Assembly (NCBI RefSeq): GCF_011386835.1
Contig: NC_088794.1
Span: 70,628,434 to 70,692,433 of the forward strand
Direction of reading: 5' to 3'
DNA from: Chrysemys picta bellii
Taxonomy: Eukaryota; Chordata; Testudines; Emydidae
Length of the DNA stretch: 64,000 bases
Shown one piece after another: positions 49,196 through 61,110 of the stretch. Every line of letters begins with the position of its first letter. The stretch's first letter is position 1. A program made the position numbers and the translations under genes. The notes under the pieces are model-generated. The model was given only the letters and a program-made list of their open reading frames with translations. It made no database searches and was not told where the DNA came from.

Positions 49196-51004
49196 GATGC
49201 TCAGATACTAGGATGAGGAGGGCCATGTAAATATCTAGATGCAGATAGAAATGTCCACAATTACAAATCAAAATTTACTTCCTACAAATATCCCGAGGGA
49301 GTTGTGTTGATGAACATTTCCGAGATTAAACATCTTTGCCATGCTCTTGCCAAGAAACAAAGACAAAGAGCATCAAAAGAATTCATTTAAAACTTCAAGC
49401 ACATAGTTTTCTGCAGTATTTCACCCAGCTCTGGCAGCTTTGTGTGTTCCAAAATACACTGATGGGGATTATGCAGATGATTCAATTAACGAGTGAAGCC
49501 CTAAACTGCTCCTTACCAATCATGCATCCATAATCTAAACAAGTGGAGAATAAATGTCTGTGCAGGGCATGTGGAATGCAAGGCTTTGATTGGATTATGT
49601 AGCACAAGTACTAATGAAAAACAAGTGATTGCAAGGAAATAACCAAGCATGGCTTTCTTTTTTTTAATTTAAAAAACTTGATGAGTTCAGCAAGCAGAAT
49701 GTGTAACAAGAGCTGAAGACAGACTTATTTCATCATCAAAAGCTCCTGCCTGGTGCAATGCCAGCTTGCTTGGTATGAAGAGTACAAGTACGTGGAGAAA
49801 GGTGTCACTGGAGTGTAAAACAAGCAATTGTCTGAGTTCAAAAATGCATCATGCCAATTTAAAGTGCTGTTAGAATAAATACACAAATGAAGATGTAGTT
49901 CCCACCTCTGCCAGTGCAAATTGTAGACACTGCATCCTACTCCTGTGAGGAGTCCTTATAAAACCAGTATCACTGAAGTCAAGGAGACTAGTTGAGGGAG
50001 TAAATGTGTAGAAATATAGATATGAGTGAACTATGATTTTAAATTGAGTTGGGATATTAGCATGAGCAATAAGCCCAAAACATATGACCAAAAAAAAGTA
50101 AGATCACGAGAAAGAAGAACTGTTGTGTTAAACTTGTAGAGACCCTTCAAAATACCAATGTGACCTCATTTAAGCTTTGAGCTAAAGTAATAGAAATAGA
50201 ACACGGTTAATTGGGTACCAGTTGCAGTAAACAATTGGCTATATAAAAAACTCCTTCAATCTGGCCTTAGCTAAGGTCCAATAACTGGCAATGACATAGT
50301 TTGGTTAAAAAGGTATAAAAAAGTAAACTTTTTTGAAGGGCTCCTTGCGAATACCTGCCTGACCATGTTGGAACTGACCAATATGGGGCTAAACACATCT
50401 GGGGTAGCCCATTTGTAAGTATTTTGATCAAATGCTTATAAATGTTTTGTTACTATTTGGTAGTAGTAAATTGCTTAATATTTAGGCTTTTTAAGACATG
50501 TTTAGAGCAATAGTATAAATATTATTCTGCCTTTGGATTTAATAAAGGAATGTATGGTTAAATTAGTGTTGTGGTAATACCCTGCATAAATAAGAACACC
50601 AAGAAAATCTAAGATATAAAAGGCCCTTTATTTTTAGTGCTAACGAAAGCCAGGGTGTCTCTTAGCTTTGACACTTGACTAATTTCAGAAGCTATATTGG
50701 ATATATATTGCCATATTGTACGTCAGTGTCATTTATTATTATTAACAATAATAATTACTACAGTATCAATACTGTACTAAGAGGAGGGTCAGGAGAAGTA
50801 GATTTGACCTAATAGATCTTTTTCATTTCTAATTATTCTAAACTAAGATCCTATATAAAACCTAGTTCTCCTTTGCATAAGTGCTTATCTATGCTATAAG
50901 TATGTTAGTAGAAACGCTTCAAAATCATGAGCAAAATGACCATTCTAAATGCTTTTGGCTTAGCAGTTTGGAGTCCAGGTGCCAGAGTTAGCCAGTGCTC
51001 ATTG
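49196..51004. other. SLC6A5 intron segment
   Basis: No gene or clear element recognised; AT-rich unique-looking sequence. Confidence 0.5.
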
Positions 51005-51009
51005 GTACC

Positions 51010-51424
51010 TGTAGCAGGGTATGCCTCTTTACCTGTCTTGTTCCCTGCAGAAACTGCACCAACTCCAGCAGGTGTGTACTCAGTGACCTTTTATTTCAAC
51101 TTTCCTTCATCAGTACTACTACAGTCCTTGTGGAACAGTCTGTTTACAGTAGCTACAGTGCTTTTGGCCCTCTCCTCAGGACCTGAGGGGAATAGAGGTT
51201 TCCCTTCCATGCGGCCTATGTGTGACTAGGCTCAACTATCTCTGTCCCCGCACCCCCGGCACTTCCTTCCTGTGCCTCTTTATCAGACTTGGGCTGAATA
51301 TTTATCCCACTCAGCCCACCAGCCCGATTAAATAATCACACCAATCAGCTTCCTCTAGGGAACTAATTAGCATCTAAGTCATCACAGCGCAGGCTCATCT
51401 GTTCACTTCCTGAACTCTGTCACA
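51010..51424 (-). repeat. 3' LTR of the retroelement
   Basis: About 415 bp. On the minus strand it starts TGTGACAGAGTTCAGG and ends CATACCCTGCTACA. It is preceded on the minus strand by a purine-rich tract (51425-51442, AAGAGGGGGAAGGTG-like) that would serve as the polypurine tract. Confidence 0.9.
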
Positions 51425-51429
51425 CACCT

Positions 51430-53225
51430 TCCCCCTCTTGCCTCCCAGACAGATTTTGCTTCCCCTGCACCCTCCTTTCTTTAAGGGAGGTGCTGGAGTC
51501 CTTCTGCTCATGCTTGCCCCCAGGGTCGCTGTCCATCTTCCACCCACAGAAGTCACACTTGCTGTTGGGGATCGCCCCCCCCATAACTGTTTCTGCACCA
51601 CTGGCAGCCTGTTTCCTCACTCTCTTTTCCCTCTTTTTTTTGGTTTGGGGCAGGGCCTGTTGCTGTGCCTTCTTTTTCTCCTCCACTAGGAACTCTGATT
51701 CCACCAGCCCCAGGAACTGTTCCTGGGATTCCTCCTCCCTCTGTTCTGGCAATGAGGTTCCCTGGAACTATTTCATCTGCAAGCTAAAGGTACTATTTTC
51801 CACTATCCCTTGTTCGAGGCTGTCTTTTTCCTCCCTTCATTTCTCCAGGGAAGTCCTGTTTTCCTCCTGTCTTCTGTCCAGGGTTCTTTGATTTTTCTAT
51901 GTCCAGTCCCTTTGCTCCATTCCTTGTTAGTTTTGTTTCCTGCTGTGAGGGCCTCTGGACACTCATTTTCCTCTTATAAGGGACGGGGCTCCAGTTTGTC
52001 CCTATAGTGACTGGATGAGGCAGCCCCTCTACCACCCAACCCTCTTCAACTTCCCCTTAGCCTCTAGGGGGATTTCTGCCATTGGGCTGTGGATATATTC
52101 TAGTTTCAGGATCCCACTTGGCAGCATCCAATCCCACCAAATCCCTCCAGATGAGTGTGAATCCTGAGACAGTGTCCACCAGCACCCCCAATACCTCCTC
52201 CCCACTTTTACAGGGATTGCAGGTGTTTTCTTTTTCTGCCCGTCTCCAATAGTTTTAGACCACCCACAAAATCTTGAGCGCCCACATTCCATAACCGGGC
52301 AGCCCCATTTCATATGTCCCAGCCACCCACACTGGTAGCAAACCACTCCCCAGCTACCCTCATCTCCTCCTTTTCCGTTTCAATCGTCCTGGGTATGGCC
52401 AAATTGCCCCCCTTCTTTCTGAGTTCAGAAATTCCTGAAATGTCTGGAATTCTTTCCTGGGAATGTCTGCATCCACAAGCTCTTCTGAAAGCTTAACCGC
52501 TTCCTCCAGGGTCGTCAGCTGGTACCTCCGGACCCGAATGCATGCGTGTCAGAGAGGCTCTGGAGAAATTGTTCCAATATCATCATGCCTTATTTCTCCT
52601 GAACTTCAGCCCTTAGCTGATATGTTGCCCAGTCTGATAATTTTTGCATGATTGTCTTGGGTTACACACTACCAGTCCATCTAGTGGCTCAAAATTTCAG
52701 AGGTATTTTTCAACCAAAAGGTCAAACCTGTCCAGGTTGGCTGCTTTTATCCTATCATAGACTAAGGCCTGTTCCTTGCTCAGGGCCATACAGGCTGCCT
52801 TCCCTGGACAAATAGGGTACCACACAGAGGGCCCACGATCCCTTATCCCGTCGAGCTCCAATTGCTACCCTCTCAAAAGTTAGTAAAAACACATCAAGGT
52901 ATTCTGTTGGGCCCATCTTACACAGGCTTACCCCACGGCCAACTGCTGTTCCCTGCCACTGGACTCACCAGACCCTATATCAGTTCTGCTGCCCCTGCGC
53001 CTGTTACTTTATGAACTCTTGAAGGCTATTCTGCTGCTCAACCTGCCATGCAAGAAGGGACTGTCATTCCACCTGTAGGGTTTCTGGAACAAATGCATAG
53101 CTTTCTGCATCTGTTTTTGTTGCTCCACCAACCACTGTAAGGTCTGCTCCATTACCAGAATGCTAACTCTTGGTACCAGCTTTCCCCATCTGGTCCTCTG
53201 TCACCACCAATGGGGACATCATGAA
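51430..53225 (-). pseudogene. Decayed gag of the LTR element
   Basis: On the minus strand, broken frames are recognisable as gag-like. A SCAN/capsid-like stretch near 52800-52700 reads ACMALSKEQALVYDRIKAAN. At 52340-52299 there is a CCHC zinc knuckle, CYQCGWLGHMKWGC, with the CX2CX4HX4C spacing of nucleocapsid proteins. A stretch near 52190-52150 may be the start of a protease (VDTVS-like), but it lacks a clear active-site motif. The frame at 51752-51420 (110 aa, Lys/Glu/Gln-rich) has no recognised domain. Stops and frame shifts separate the pieces; nothing here is expected to be functional. Confidence 0.75.
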
Positions 53226-53242
53226 CCCAGACAAGCCCCCCA
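53226..53242 (-). other. Primer-binding-site-like sequence
   Basis: Two bases after the 5' LTR, the minus strand reads TGGGGGGCTTGTCTGGG, close to the tRNA-Pro primer-binding pattern known from gammaretrovirus-like elements, with a few differences. Confidence 0.6.
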
Positions 53243-53244
53243 TG

Positions 53245-53644
53245 TGTAACACGAAGTGCATCTCCTCCTGTCTTCTTCCCTGCAAAAACTGCACCAACTC
53301 CATTAGGTGTGTACTCAGTGACCTTTTATTTCAACTTCCCTCCTCTAGTACTACTACAGTCCCAATGCAACAGTCTATCTACAACATCTACAGTGATTTG
53401 GCCCTCTCAGGACCTGAGGTTTCTGTGTGACTGAACTCAGTTAGCTCTGTTCCACTTTTTCTTCCCACTTCCTTCCTTTGACTCTATCTCAGACTTGGAC
53501 TGATGGGCTAATTGAATCTTTAATCCACCCAACCCATCAGCCTGATTATTTAATCACCCCAATCCGCTTCCTTTGGAGGAATTAATTAGCATCTAAGGTG
53601 TTCAGCGCGCCATCTCACCTGTTCATTCCTTGCACTCTGTCACA
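53245..53644 (-). repeat. 5' LTR of the retroelement
   Basis: About 400 bp. On the minus strand it starts TGTGACAGAGTGCAAGG and ends ACTTCGTGTTACA. It differs from the 3' LTR by many substitutions and several indels, so the insertion is old. Confidence 0.9.
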
Positions 53645-53649
53645 GTACC

Positions 53650-56600
53650 CCACATCTGTTGGCCCATCACTTTCTGCAGACATCCACATGGCCTTGATCC
53701 TGCAACCAACTCCACGTGGGCAGATTTGCTTGTGTAGAGGCCACTTAGAGGTCCATAAGAGCACACAGAGGCCCCATTGTGGAGCCAGATGACAGAAAGT
53801 GAAGAAAATGCGGAGCACCTGATGCAAGCCCATCGTTTTTTTAATTAGCCTAATGAGTGCTGTGGATACTGCTCTCAGCAAAGTATTGAGATGTTTAAAA
53901 CTTTAGGAGCTTAAAGTTGGGCATCCCAAAATTGTAACACCCCAAAATTAAAGGCCTCTATTGAAAATGTGGGCCTAAGTGACTTGCCCATGGTCACAGT
54001 GGAGCCTTAGAAATACACAAGCCTTTTCCTCCCACACACTATTGCTAACACTGGCACAACAACCATGAGAGCACTAGTGTCGACACAGTGTCAGCATCCC
54101 AAGGATGCTTTTACCACAGTGCCTGCTATGATCAAGTGTACACAATATGGTGCTAAGAACACCAACAGCCACCTGCAGCCCAGGCTGCACTAGCGCTCCC
54201 TCTGTTGCCACAACTCTCAGAGCCAGCGCAAGGCATAAGCAGACTAAGCAATTGCTTAGGGCCCCGAGCAGCTTCAGGGAGCCCCTTATTTGATTGTTTT
54301 TAGTATGTTTGGTGTGCAGGGGGCCCCCCCAAAATATTCCTGCTTAAGGCCCCCAATGGCTAGCACTACCTGTGACCACTGCTGTAGCTATACTAACATT
54401 AGTAATGGTGAAAAACTGTTCAGAAAAAACAGCCAGACACAGCCAGGAAGTCTGTAGTAGAGCCAGCAATAAAACCCTGGTACTGACCCTCAGTTCTGTG
54501 CTTTTCCCACACAACCCTCCGATAGCCCATGAGGCTGCTGCTTTACTAGAATTTGTGCTTTTTTCTGTTAGATTCCTTTTATGTGTTTCCATAAAAATAA
54601 AATCCACCACAAAGTGGCAATACAAATCTTATAAACAGGCCTCACTGTTGAGCTTCTCAAGAGAAATCACGTGGGAACTCAATTCATCTTCAAATAAGTC
54701 AAACAGGGGAATGCAATGAAAGAGTCCTGTCATTTTAATGCTTTCTTTTGGCACAGAGCAATATGCAATCACTCCACTTCGTAAACAACATCTGGCACTG
54801 TGTTTTGCGCTGTTTTAGCACCTATTGCCAACAGCTCAGCCAAAAAAAAAAAAGTGTTCAGCTATTCCCCCACATTCCACTATTTTAACTACCATGCTGT
54901 TGGAGAAGGGCAAAGGTAAAAGCTGCTCATCTCTTCTGCCTCAAATTATAAACATCTCTTTATAATGCTCACCCTGTTTGACTCTGGGTTATTTAGCACT
55001 CAACTCTTCCCTTGGACTTAGATGGATGCATCAGTGGTTTCCATTGACTTCAACAGGAGCTGACTTCAATGGGAACTGCTCATGAGCAGCCAAGGACTAA
55101 AACTTAACTCTGAAAAATATTTGACCCCTTTCAAAATTAGGAGATAATTAACAGTGGTGAAGAGAGAGGAACTGATGTGTTGTAACATGTCTGGAAAAAG
55201 AGTGCAGGGTGCTCTCTATCAATATGAAATGTGGAAATGTATAATAGTTTGCACATGTAATGCATTGCTATTTTATCTGAGGATCTGCATGTGCTTTACA
55301 AATGTTAGTTGAGTCTCACCGCATCCCAAAGGGGCAGAGACGTATTATCGTTGCCTTTCCACATGTAAACTGAGGCAAGCTAGTCTAGGAGCCAGGAGCA
55401 GAAACCAGGCATCCCGCCACCACTGCTGTCACCCCTCTCTCCTCCCCCATGATCTGTCCTTTAGATTTCACTTCAGGAAATCTTGCCAAGCTTCAGATCT
55501 GAGTCCCTTTTGGATAGTTATTTGGATGCCAAGCTGGTAACCATTACCAATATTATCTGGTATTTTTGTTCTACCCAAGTGTGTTGATTATTATAAATTC
55601 TGAATCATCTCTAATTAAAATACATAACTGTTGTGGACATGGAAGCAAAGATCATTTTGATCAAACAAAATCCAACAGCCTGAAGCTCTCCTTCAACATT
55701 TCACATTGTGTAGCTGGGTAACATTTCCTGTTCATTGGGCTAACTTCTGCCCTAACTTATCCCTACGCAAACCCACTCCACCCGAGTCTGTGAACTCAGA
55801 GAATTCAGCTCTACTCATTTTAATGAGGTAACGAGATTTATATACTCAGAGTCAGAGGCACAGACTGATAGCAAAGGCTAACTTTAATCCCTGCCATGCC
55901 CATCCCTCAACGACACTACCACCATTTAAACTAGCATGCTGTTGTAGAAGATAATAGGTAAAACTGGCTCAATAGCCCCAGTTATACCACTTTTGCCCCA
56001 ATCTCTCCTTCTTTTCACATCCTTCACATAACTTTCACCCCTCAGCAACAAGTGGACATTCTACAGTAACCACAAGGTCAATGTGCTTTGAAATGAGATC
56101 AGCTTTGAGCCATTCATTTACAGATGGACCCAAGTGTCTATGCACATCACATTTCAGGAGCAGGGCCTAAAAATGAAACATTGTGTGTGCCCAAGGGTTT
56201 CTCTTCACTAGAAAATTAGAGGATTACTTACTACCAACTGATATAACATTAGATACAATTCATCCCTGTCTGCACTGACTGCAGAACTGTGCTTCTCATC
56301 ATGACCCCTCAATATCATGTTCTAACACAACTGCATTTTCTAATGAAGACACGTCACCAAGTGTCTCCAGGAGAATATTAAGATTGAAGGCAGGGATTGT
56401 CTTTTGCAAAGGGAGAGCTTCACATTTCCTTGTACCATTGTTGGACAGTGCCTCTTTCCAAGAATGGGTCTCTTGAAAGCATCACTCCTAAACAGTTTTT
56501 AGGGCCAGAAACCTCAGCTGGTATAAACTGATGTAGTTCTCTTGATGTTAATGAAGCTACACTGACTTACACCAGCTGAGGATCTTACCCATTGCTTAAT

Positions 56601-56974
56601 TTATTGCATATTTTAAACAACTTCTTAGTATTCATCCAATACGATTGGATAAATGTATAATAATAATAATCATAATTAACCACTTGCTGAAATGACCAGC
56701 ACACTGTTTGTGCTATGGAAATAGTAATCACCTGAATATATAAGTTTAGAGAATTGCTCTGGTAAGGAAGCATCACTGAATCATTCATTTAAAATAATGT
56801 TTCTGAACCTCTTTTCTCTTGTTTTCTAATATTGCATTGCACTGCTGAGGAGATTCAAAGCTAAACTTCCATGCGCTGCCACTTCCTTTATTTCTTATTT
56901 CGTCATGTACCGTAAACATCCCTTTCGCCATATCCATCTCTAAATGCTATCCAACAACAATACTGATGTCTTAC
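53650..56974. other. SLC6A5 intron segment with old repeats
   Basis: No gene recognised. It holds a MIR-plus-palindrome remnant at about 53905-54015 ('gttgggcatcccaaaattg', 'gtgacttgcccatggtcaca'), a DNA-repeat fragment at about 54225-54360 ('gcttagggccccgagc' and 'tgcttaaggcccccaatgg'), a MIR-like antisense piece at about 55270-55420, and a palindromic 'cctcagctggtataaactg' repeat at 56500-56586. The 115-aa plus frame at 54372-54719 and its minus shadow show no family. Confidence 0.5.
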
Positions 56975-57074
56975 CATATATATATGAAATCCCAACAAGC
57001 TCAAAGATGGCAATGATGACAAGAGAGTAAGAAGCTGCGTAAGTGTCCACAAGCTGTAACATGTACAGTCCACC
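56975..57074 (-). CDS. SLC6A5: SLC6A5 (GlyT2) coding exon: TM10
   Basis: This 100-nt exon on the minus strand has acceptor AG at 57076-57075 and donor GT at 56974-56973. It reads 33 codons, [15 protein letters not shown] then a hydrophobic run ending VGISYIY, plus one base (G) that starts a Gly codon finished in the next exon. This is TM10 of the SLC6 fold; the GGxYxxQLxDTYAAS motif is typical of the family. A polypyrimidine tract precedes the acceptor. The following intron is long, about 11.7 kb, and carries the LTR element, a MIR and a small hAT described separately. Confidence 0.95.
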
Positions 57075-57395
57075 CTAAAGTTAAAAAAAGGCAATTACCT
57101 ATGGCACACATATGCTATATATTGTATCTGTCTACTATGTACTATTCCCACCCTCTGCATAGCATAAAGTGTGGACCAATGGAATAAAGAGCTTTTCACC
57201 TCTAATTTGCTGGTTTGAATCCATCCCAAGGTCAGTAATGCCAGAAGTAGTTAGCAGCTTTTCAGTGGCTTATGTGAAATGCGTGGGTGGGTGTGTTCTC
57301 AGTTCACCTCCCAGTTGATAAGGATCCATATTGCAAAATATCACCACAACTGGCACCCTCTTTCTTGGCAATCTCAACAGACAGGGCAAGGAATG

Positions 57396-57419
57396 TAACA
57401 CACACACACACACACACAC
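57396..57419 (+). repeat. (AC)12 microsatellite
   Basis: Uninterrupted AC dinucleotides in the SLC6A5 intron between the TM9 and TM10 exons. A shorter (AC)n is at about 57579-57592. Confidence 0.95.
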
Positions 57420-57735
57420 GAAGCCCAGCCAGGGCTGAGGCATACTGGGGTGGCAGGGTGAGGAAGCTTCCACAACTGGTGTCCATTCTGCATCTGTCCT
57501 ATGTCTATTGCTGCCTTACAGCACCTTTCATCAGCAGCAAGATTATTTTTAAGGTAAAATTTTTATTTAAATATATTTACACACACACACACAATATAGC
57601 TATGGCCTGAGGTACTGCAGCAGCCCAGCATGTACTGGTTGTATGCTGAATACACTACAGGACAATTTAGATTTCTTTCCAAAATTTGATTGGAACTATT
57701 TTTGTATCCCTCCACCTGTAAGGAAAGGTGCTTTA

Positions 57736-58020
57736 AGCTATGTCTACACTGCCAGTATAGCTATGTCATTCAGGGGTATAAAGGTGTGTTAGGCCTGTCT
57801 AACATAGCTGTGCCAGCACAAGTCCCTAGAGTAGACTCAGCTATACCAGCAAAACCATGCTTTTACCAATAAAGCTTGGTTCATTTGTGGGGGTGGGTTT
57901 TACTATACCAGTACAAAACTGTGCTTTGTAGATGTAGCTGTGTCCACATTAGGAGCACTTTGCTGGCATAGTATACTAGTATTCCTATACTGGTAAAGTG
58001 CTCCCAGTGTAGACATGGCC
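57736..58020. mobile_element. Harbinger-like non-autonomous element, 285 bp
   Basis: Ends 'agctatgtctacactgcc' and 'ccagtgtagacatggcc' are inverted repeats, flanked by TTA (57733-57735 and 58021-58023). Inside are inverted 'tagctgtgccagcac', 'ctataccag' and 'gtatactagt' segments. It is the same length as the element at 2177-2461 but has a different interior. It lies between the SLC6A5 TM9 and TM10 exons. Confidence 0.88.
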
Positions 58021-58235
58021 TTAGTACCCATGAGTCCCAGTTTATAGGGCATAGAAGGAGACAATCTCTGAAAAGAATCTTAAAACAAAATTAACAGTTC
58101 TTAAAATCCAGTATCTCTGGCTATTCCAGAGTCAGGAGGCATGGGCTCCATTGGGAAACTGGGACATAACCATTATCTCATGTGAGAGAGGAATTGAAGG
58201 ACAAGTCACAGTGGTGCTCAAAGACAATATTTTAC

Positions 58236-58367
58236 CTGAGTGATCATAGGAAATCCCATGATGAAAAAGGAAATGCAGCAAACAAGAGTGAACAGTGGTT
58301 TGTGGGTACGCAAGTACTTGGGAAACTCATCTGAAACGGAGGTCACAATCGTCTCAATAGTGGCAAA
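58236..58367 (-). CDS. SLC6A5: SLC6A5 (GlyT2) coding exon: TM8 end and TM9
   Basis: This 132-nt exon of the glycine transporter gene has 44 whole codons and phase 0 at both ends. On the minus strand, acceptor AG is at 58369-58368 and donor GT at 58235-58234. It reads [19 protein letters not shown], then a basic loop (RTHK) and a hydrophobic stretch ending GFPMITQ. In SLC6 topology this is the cytoplasmic end of TM8, the TM8-TM9 loop and TM9. It joins the previous exon after GLDTM and the next before GGLYM, as expected for GlyT2. The intron to the previous exon is 297 bp. There are no stops or frameshifts. Confidence 0.95.
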
Positions 58368-58577
58368 CTGGGATCACAGAAAAACAAAACATTAATAATA
58401 ATCTAGCCTTTATACAAAATATGCTATGATGGAGAAATAGACTACACAATAAATTCACTGTGTACAGGATTGTGCTCAGCACCTATCATTTTAAACATTA
58501 ACTATGAAAATTCAAAGCTTCCCTATGAATTAAGTATTATTGTCCTCAGTTCATTTCTCTCTTCTCAAAGAGGTTTA

Positions 58578-58826
<249 letters not shown>

Positions 58827-59434
58827 TTATTTTTAGGAAGGAAAATATCAGGGAGCTAGAAAGAGCTAAGTTTCAGGAAACAATACAATGCTATTTTGTT
58901 CTAGTTTACAATTAAGGCCCAGACTGCTTCCCTTAGTCCACGGTGTGAAGTCTTACCTATTGCAATGTAAGTGTAGCAGAATTTGGCCCTGGGTGGCTAC
59001 TATTCTATTGCTTTCGTGTCCTATTCTTGAATAACGGATTTCAGCATACGTTATATATAATATACAGTACATAATTTTCAAGTTGCAGGATGTTTAACCT
59101 GGATATTACAGCATTTCAGACAAATTTAGTTTCAAATCAGACAAAATCAGACCAGGGAAGTTCAGTTGTAACTTTCTTTCATAATCTGGAATTAATTTCC
59201 CATCATCAACAATCTCCAGACAGGGGGAGAGTGCATATACCATGGGCCAGATTCTAAGAGAGATTGTCTTATGGTCTATACTACTTCTCACATTTGCCTG
59301 GGCTTCTGCAGATGCAGCTGGAAACAAGGAGTGGAAACAGGGAGGAAAACCAACACCATGTGACTAGCCACTTCTTTGAGGACCATATGAACACTCTGCT
59401 GATAACAGTTCGGAAACTGCTGCACTAGAAGCCA

Positions 59435-59495
59435 TGCTGTTGGCAGGGAGATGGACTACCTGGTCTTTTCCATCTCTAACACCTATGATTACATG
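59435..59495 (+). repeat. Ancient CR1 3' tail
   Basis: 'ggcagggagatggactacct', 'ggtcttttccatctctaaca' and 'cctatgattac' correspond in order to the CR1 end 'cagggggttggactagatga', 'ggtcccttccaactctgat', 'ctatgattct'. Diverged; the upstream body is not recognisable. Confidence 0.6.
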
Positions 59496-61047
59496 TCCCT
59501 TATGCTGTCAGTTCTTTCTCCAAGCTTGCAGCCATATTCCATACTTCAGTTTGGCAAATGTTTCATCTGTTCCAGTATAATTTTAGCAGCACACCTTGAA
59601 ATTATTTCTGGAGGCTGCAGTATCATTTGTTTGAATCAGGATAGCGCTTAAAATAAAAAGATTGATTAATGGAAGCATTAATCCTAAAAACACTGGTATT
59701 TCCCATTATATATGGGGAAGACTAAGTAAAAGAATAAGAAAGAGAGGGAGCATGGAATCATCACATGAGAATGGGTGAGATAGCATGTAAAAGAGAATGT
59801 GAGTGCTCAGAAGACTGAACACAAGAGAATGAATACATGAGAGATACAAGATGGAAATATACAACAACAGACACACACACAAATTCTTTGGTTACCAATC
59901 TGAGAAAAGCCATCTTGTTAAGTGTTCATGCTTCAGTTAACCAGTCGTCTTTGTGCAATCCATTTCAGCATAAGTCAGAACCTTTACCCCTTAAGGGATT
60001 CAGCTGTTACACAAATGCTCTGTCTTTACATAGATAAATGGTTAAGAGAAAAGGTGCCAGTGGATAATGTGCAAATTATTTCAGCTCAAAAATGACAGCT
60101 GTAGGAAACATTTTGAGCAGCATACAGTATTTCATTTTTTCAAGACACTTTGTGGATCAGGTCTTTTCTTTCCCGGACAAATGTATGGAAGACAAAAACC
60201 AATATATTTTCCTTAGTGAGCCAAAATCTCATGCCTTTGGTTTATATTGGGCCATCTTGCATTTTTGAGATACTTCAGTGCCACTAAGGAGCTCTATTTG
60301 AGTTCACATCAGATAAGTTTCGCTGTCGCTATGCTGTGGATGCTGGTTTTATTTGCTCTGTAGTATAATGAACCATCTAAGCTGCTCAAAAACAGTATCA
60401 GCAATTGTTTAGATGCTCAACTCTGTAGCTGAGAGGTACACAATTGGAAATTTAATTTTATACATTTCATGGGTTACAAGAAAAGAATCTGTCCTAGTAT
60501 GTTTGAAGGGATCATTCTTCACCAAAGTGTTTTCTTTTTTCACCTTCAAGGGCCATACAGAATAAAGCATGCATCTATGTTTCCTAGTAAAGCTGATGGA
60601 AATGATGTTGCCTGTTTTTGGATACTTGGGATGGAGCTACATTCCCATGCATGTGTTTGCAACAGCTTCTCTTAGAGATACTTGTCATCCGTAACCTTCA
60701 AACCCAGCAAGTACAAAACGGGTTATTTTAACATGCTCTGTTGCTTGGTTGATTTGGAGTTCACTGCTTTTTCAAACTCAGAGGAGCACCCCCTGAGATT
60801 ATCACTCATATGCGCATAACCCATGACAAATCCTGTTTCCAATGTTTCTTTACCGGGGTGGGGGAGGGAAGTTGCTTTCAAGCTATCATTATACAAGGAT
60901 TGTCTGAAGTAGATGCACAGTACAGCAAGCATGTAAGATTGCATATGATAAAACTGCTATTACCGTCCTGTCACAGGAAGACAGGCAAAATGACTTATAG
61001 TTTAAACAAATTTTACACAGTTTCCACTTGGTTGGCCAGGAGAAGAC

Positions 61048-61110
61048 CATCATTGGCTCATCCAGTAGAGCATCTGTCTATGAAATACAAGGGTCCAAGT
61101 TTGGATCCCA
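61048..61110 (+). repeat. tRNA-derived SINE remnant
   Basis: 'attggctcatccagtagagc' resembles an A box and 'gggtccaagtttggatccca' a B box with T-arm. The acceptor stem does not pair and the anticodon arm is degenerate, so this is not a functional tRNA gene. Confidence 0.45.

Larger units (their letters stand above)
51010..53644 (-). mobile_element. LTR retrotransposon, defective, with 5-bp TSD
   Basis: Two direct repeats (51010-51424 and 53245-53644) start TGT and end ACA on either strand, enclosing about 1.8 kb. The host duplication GTACC is perfect (51005-51009 and 53645-53649). Orientation is minus: a primer-binding-like site follows the LTR at 53245, gag remnants come next, and a purine-rich tract precedes the LTR at 51424. 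No reverse transcriptase, RNase H or integrase motif was seen, so pol is deleted or was never present. It is in an SLC6A5 intron in the gene's own orientation. A zinc-knuckle gag and tRNA-Pro-like site fit either a Ty3/gypsy-type or endogenous-retrovirus-type origin; I cannot decide. Confidence 0.92.

Noticed and set aside
61048..61110. Possible tRNA gene
   Set aside because: Box-like sequences exist, but the acceptor stem and anticodon arm do not fold properly. Treated as a SINE remnant.
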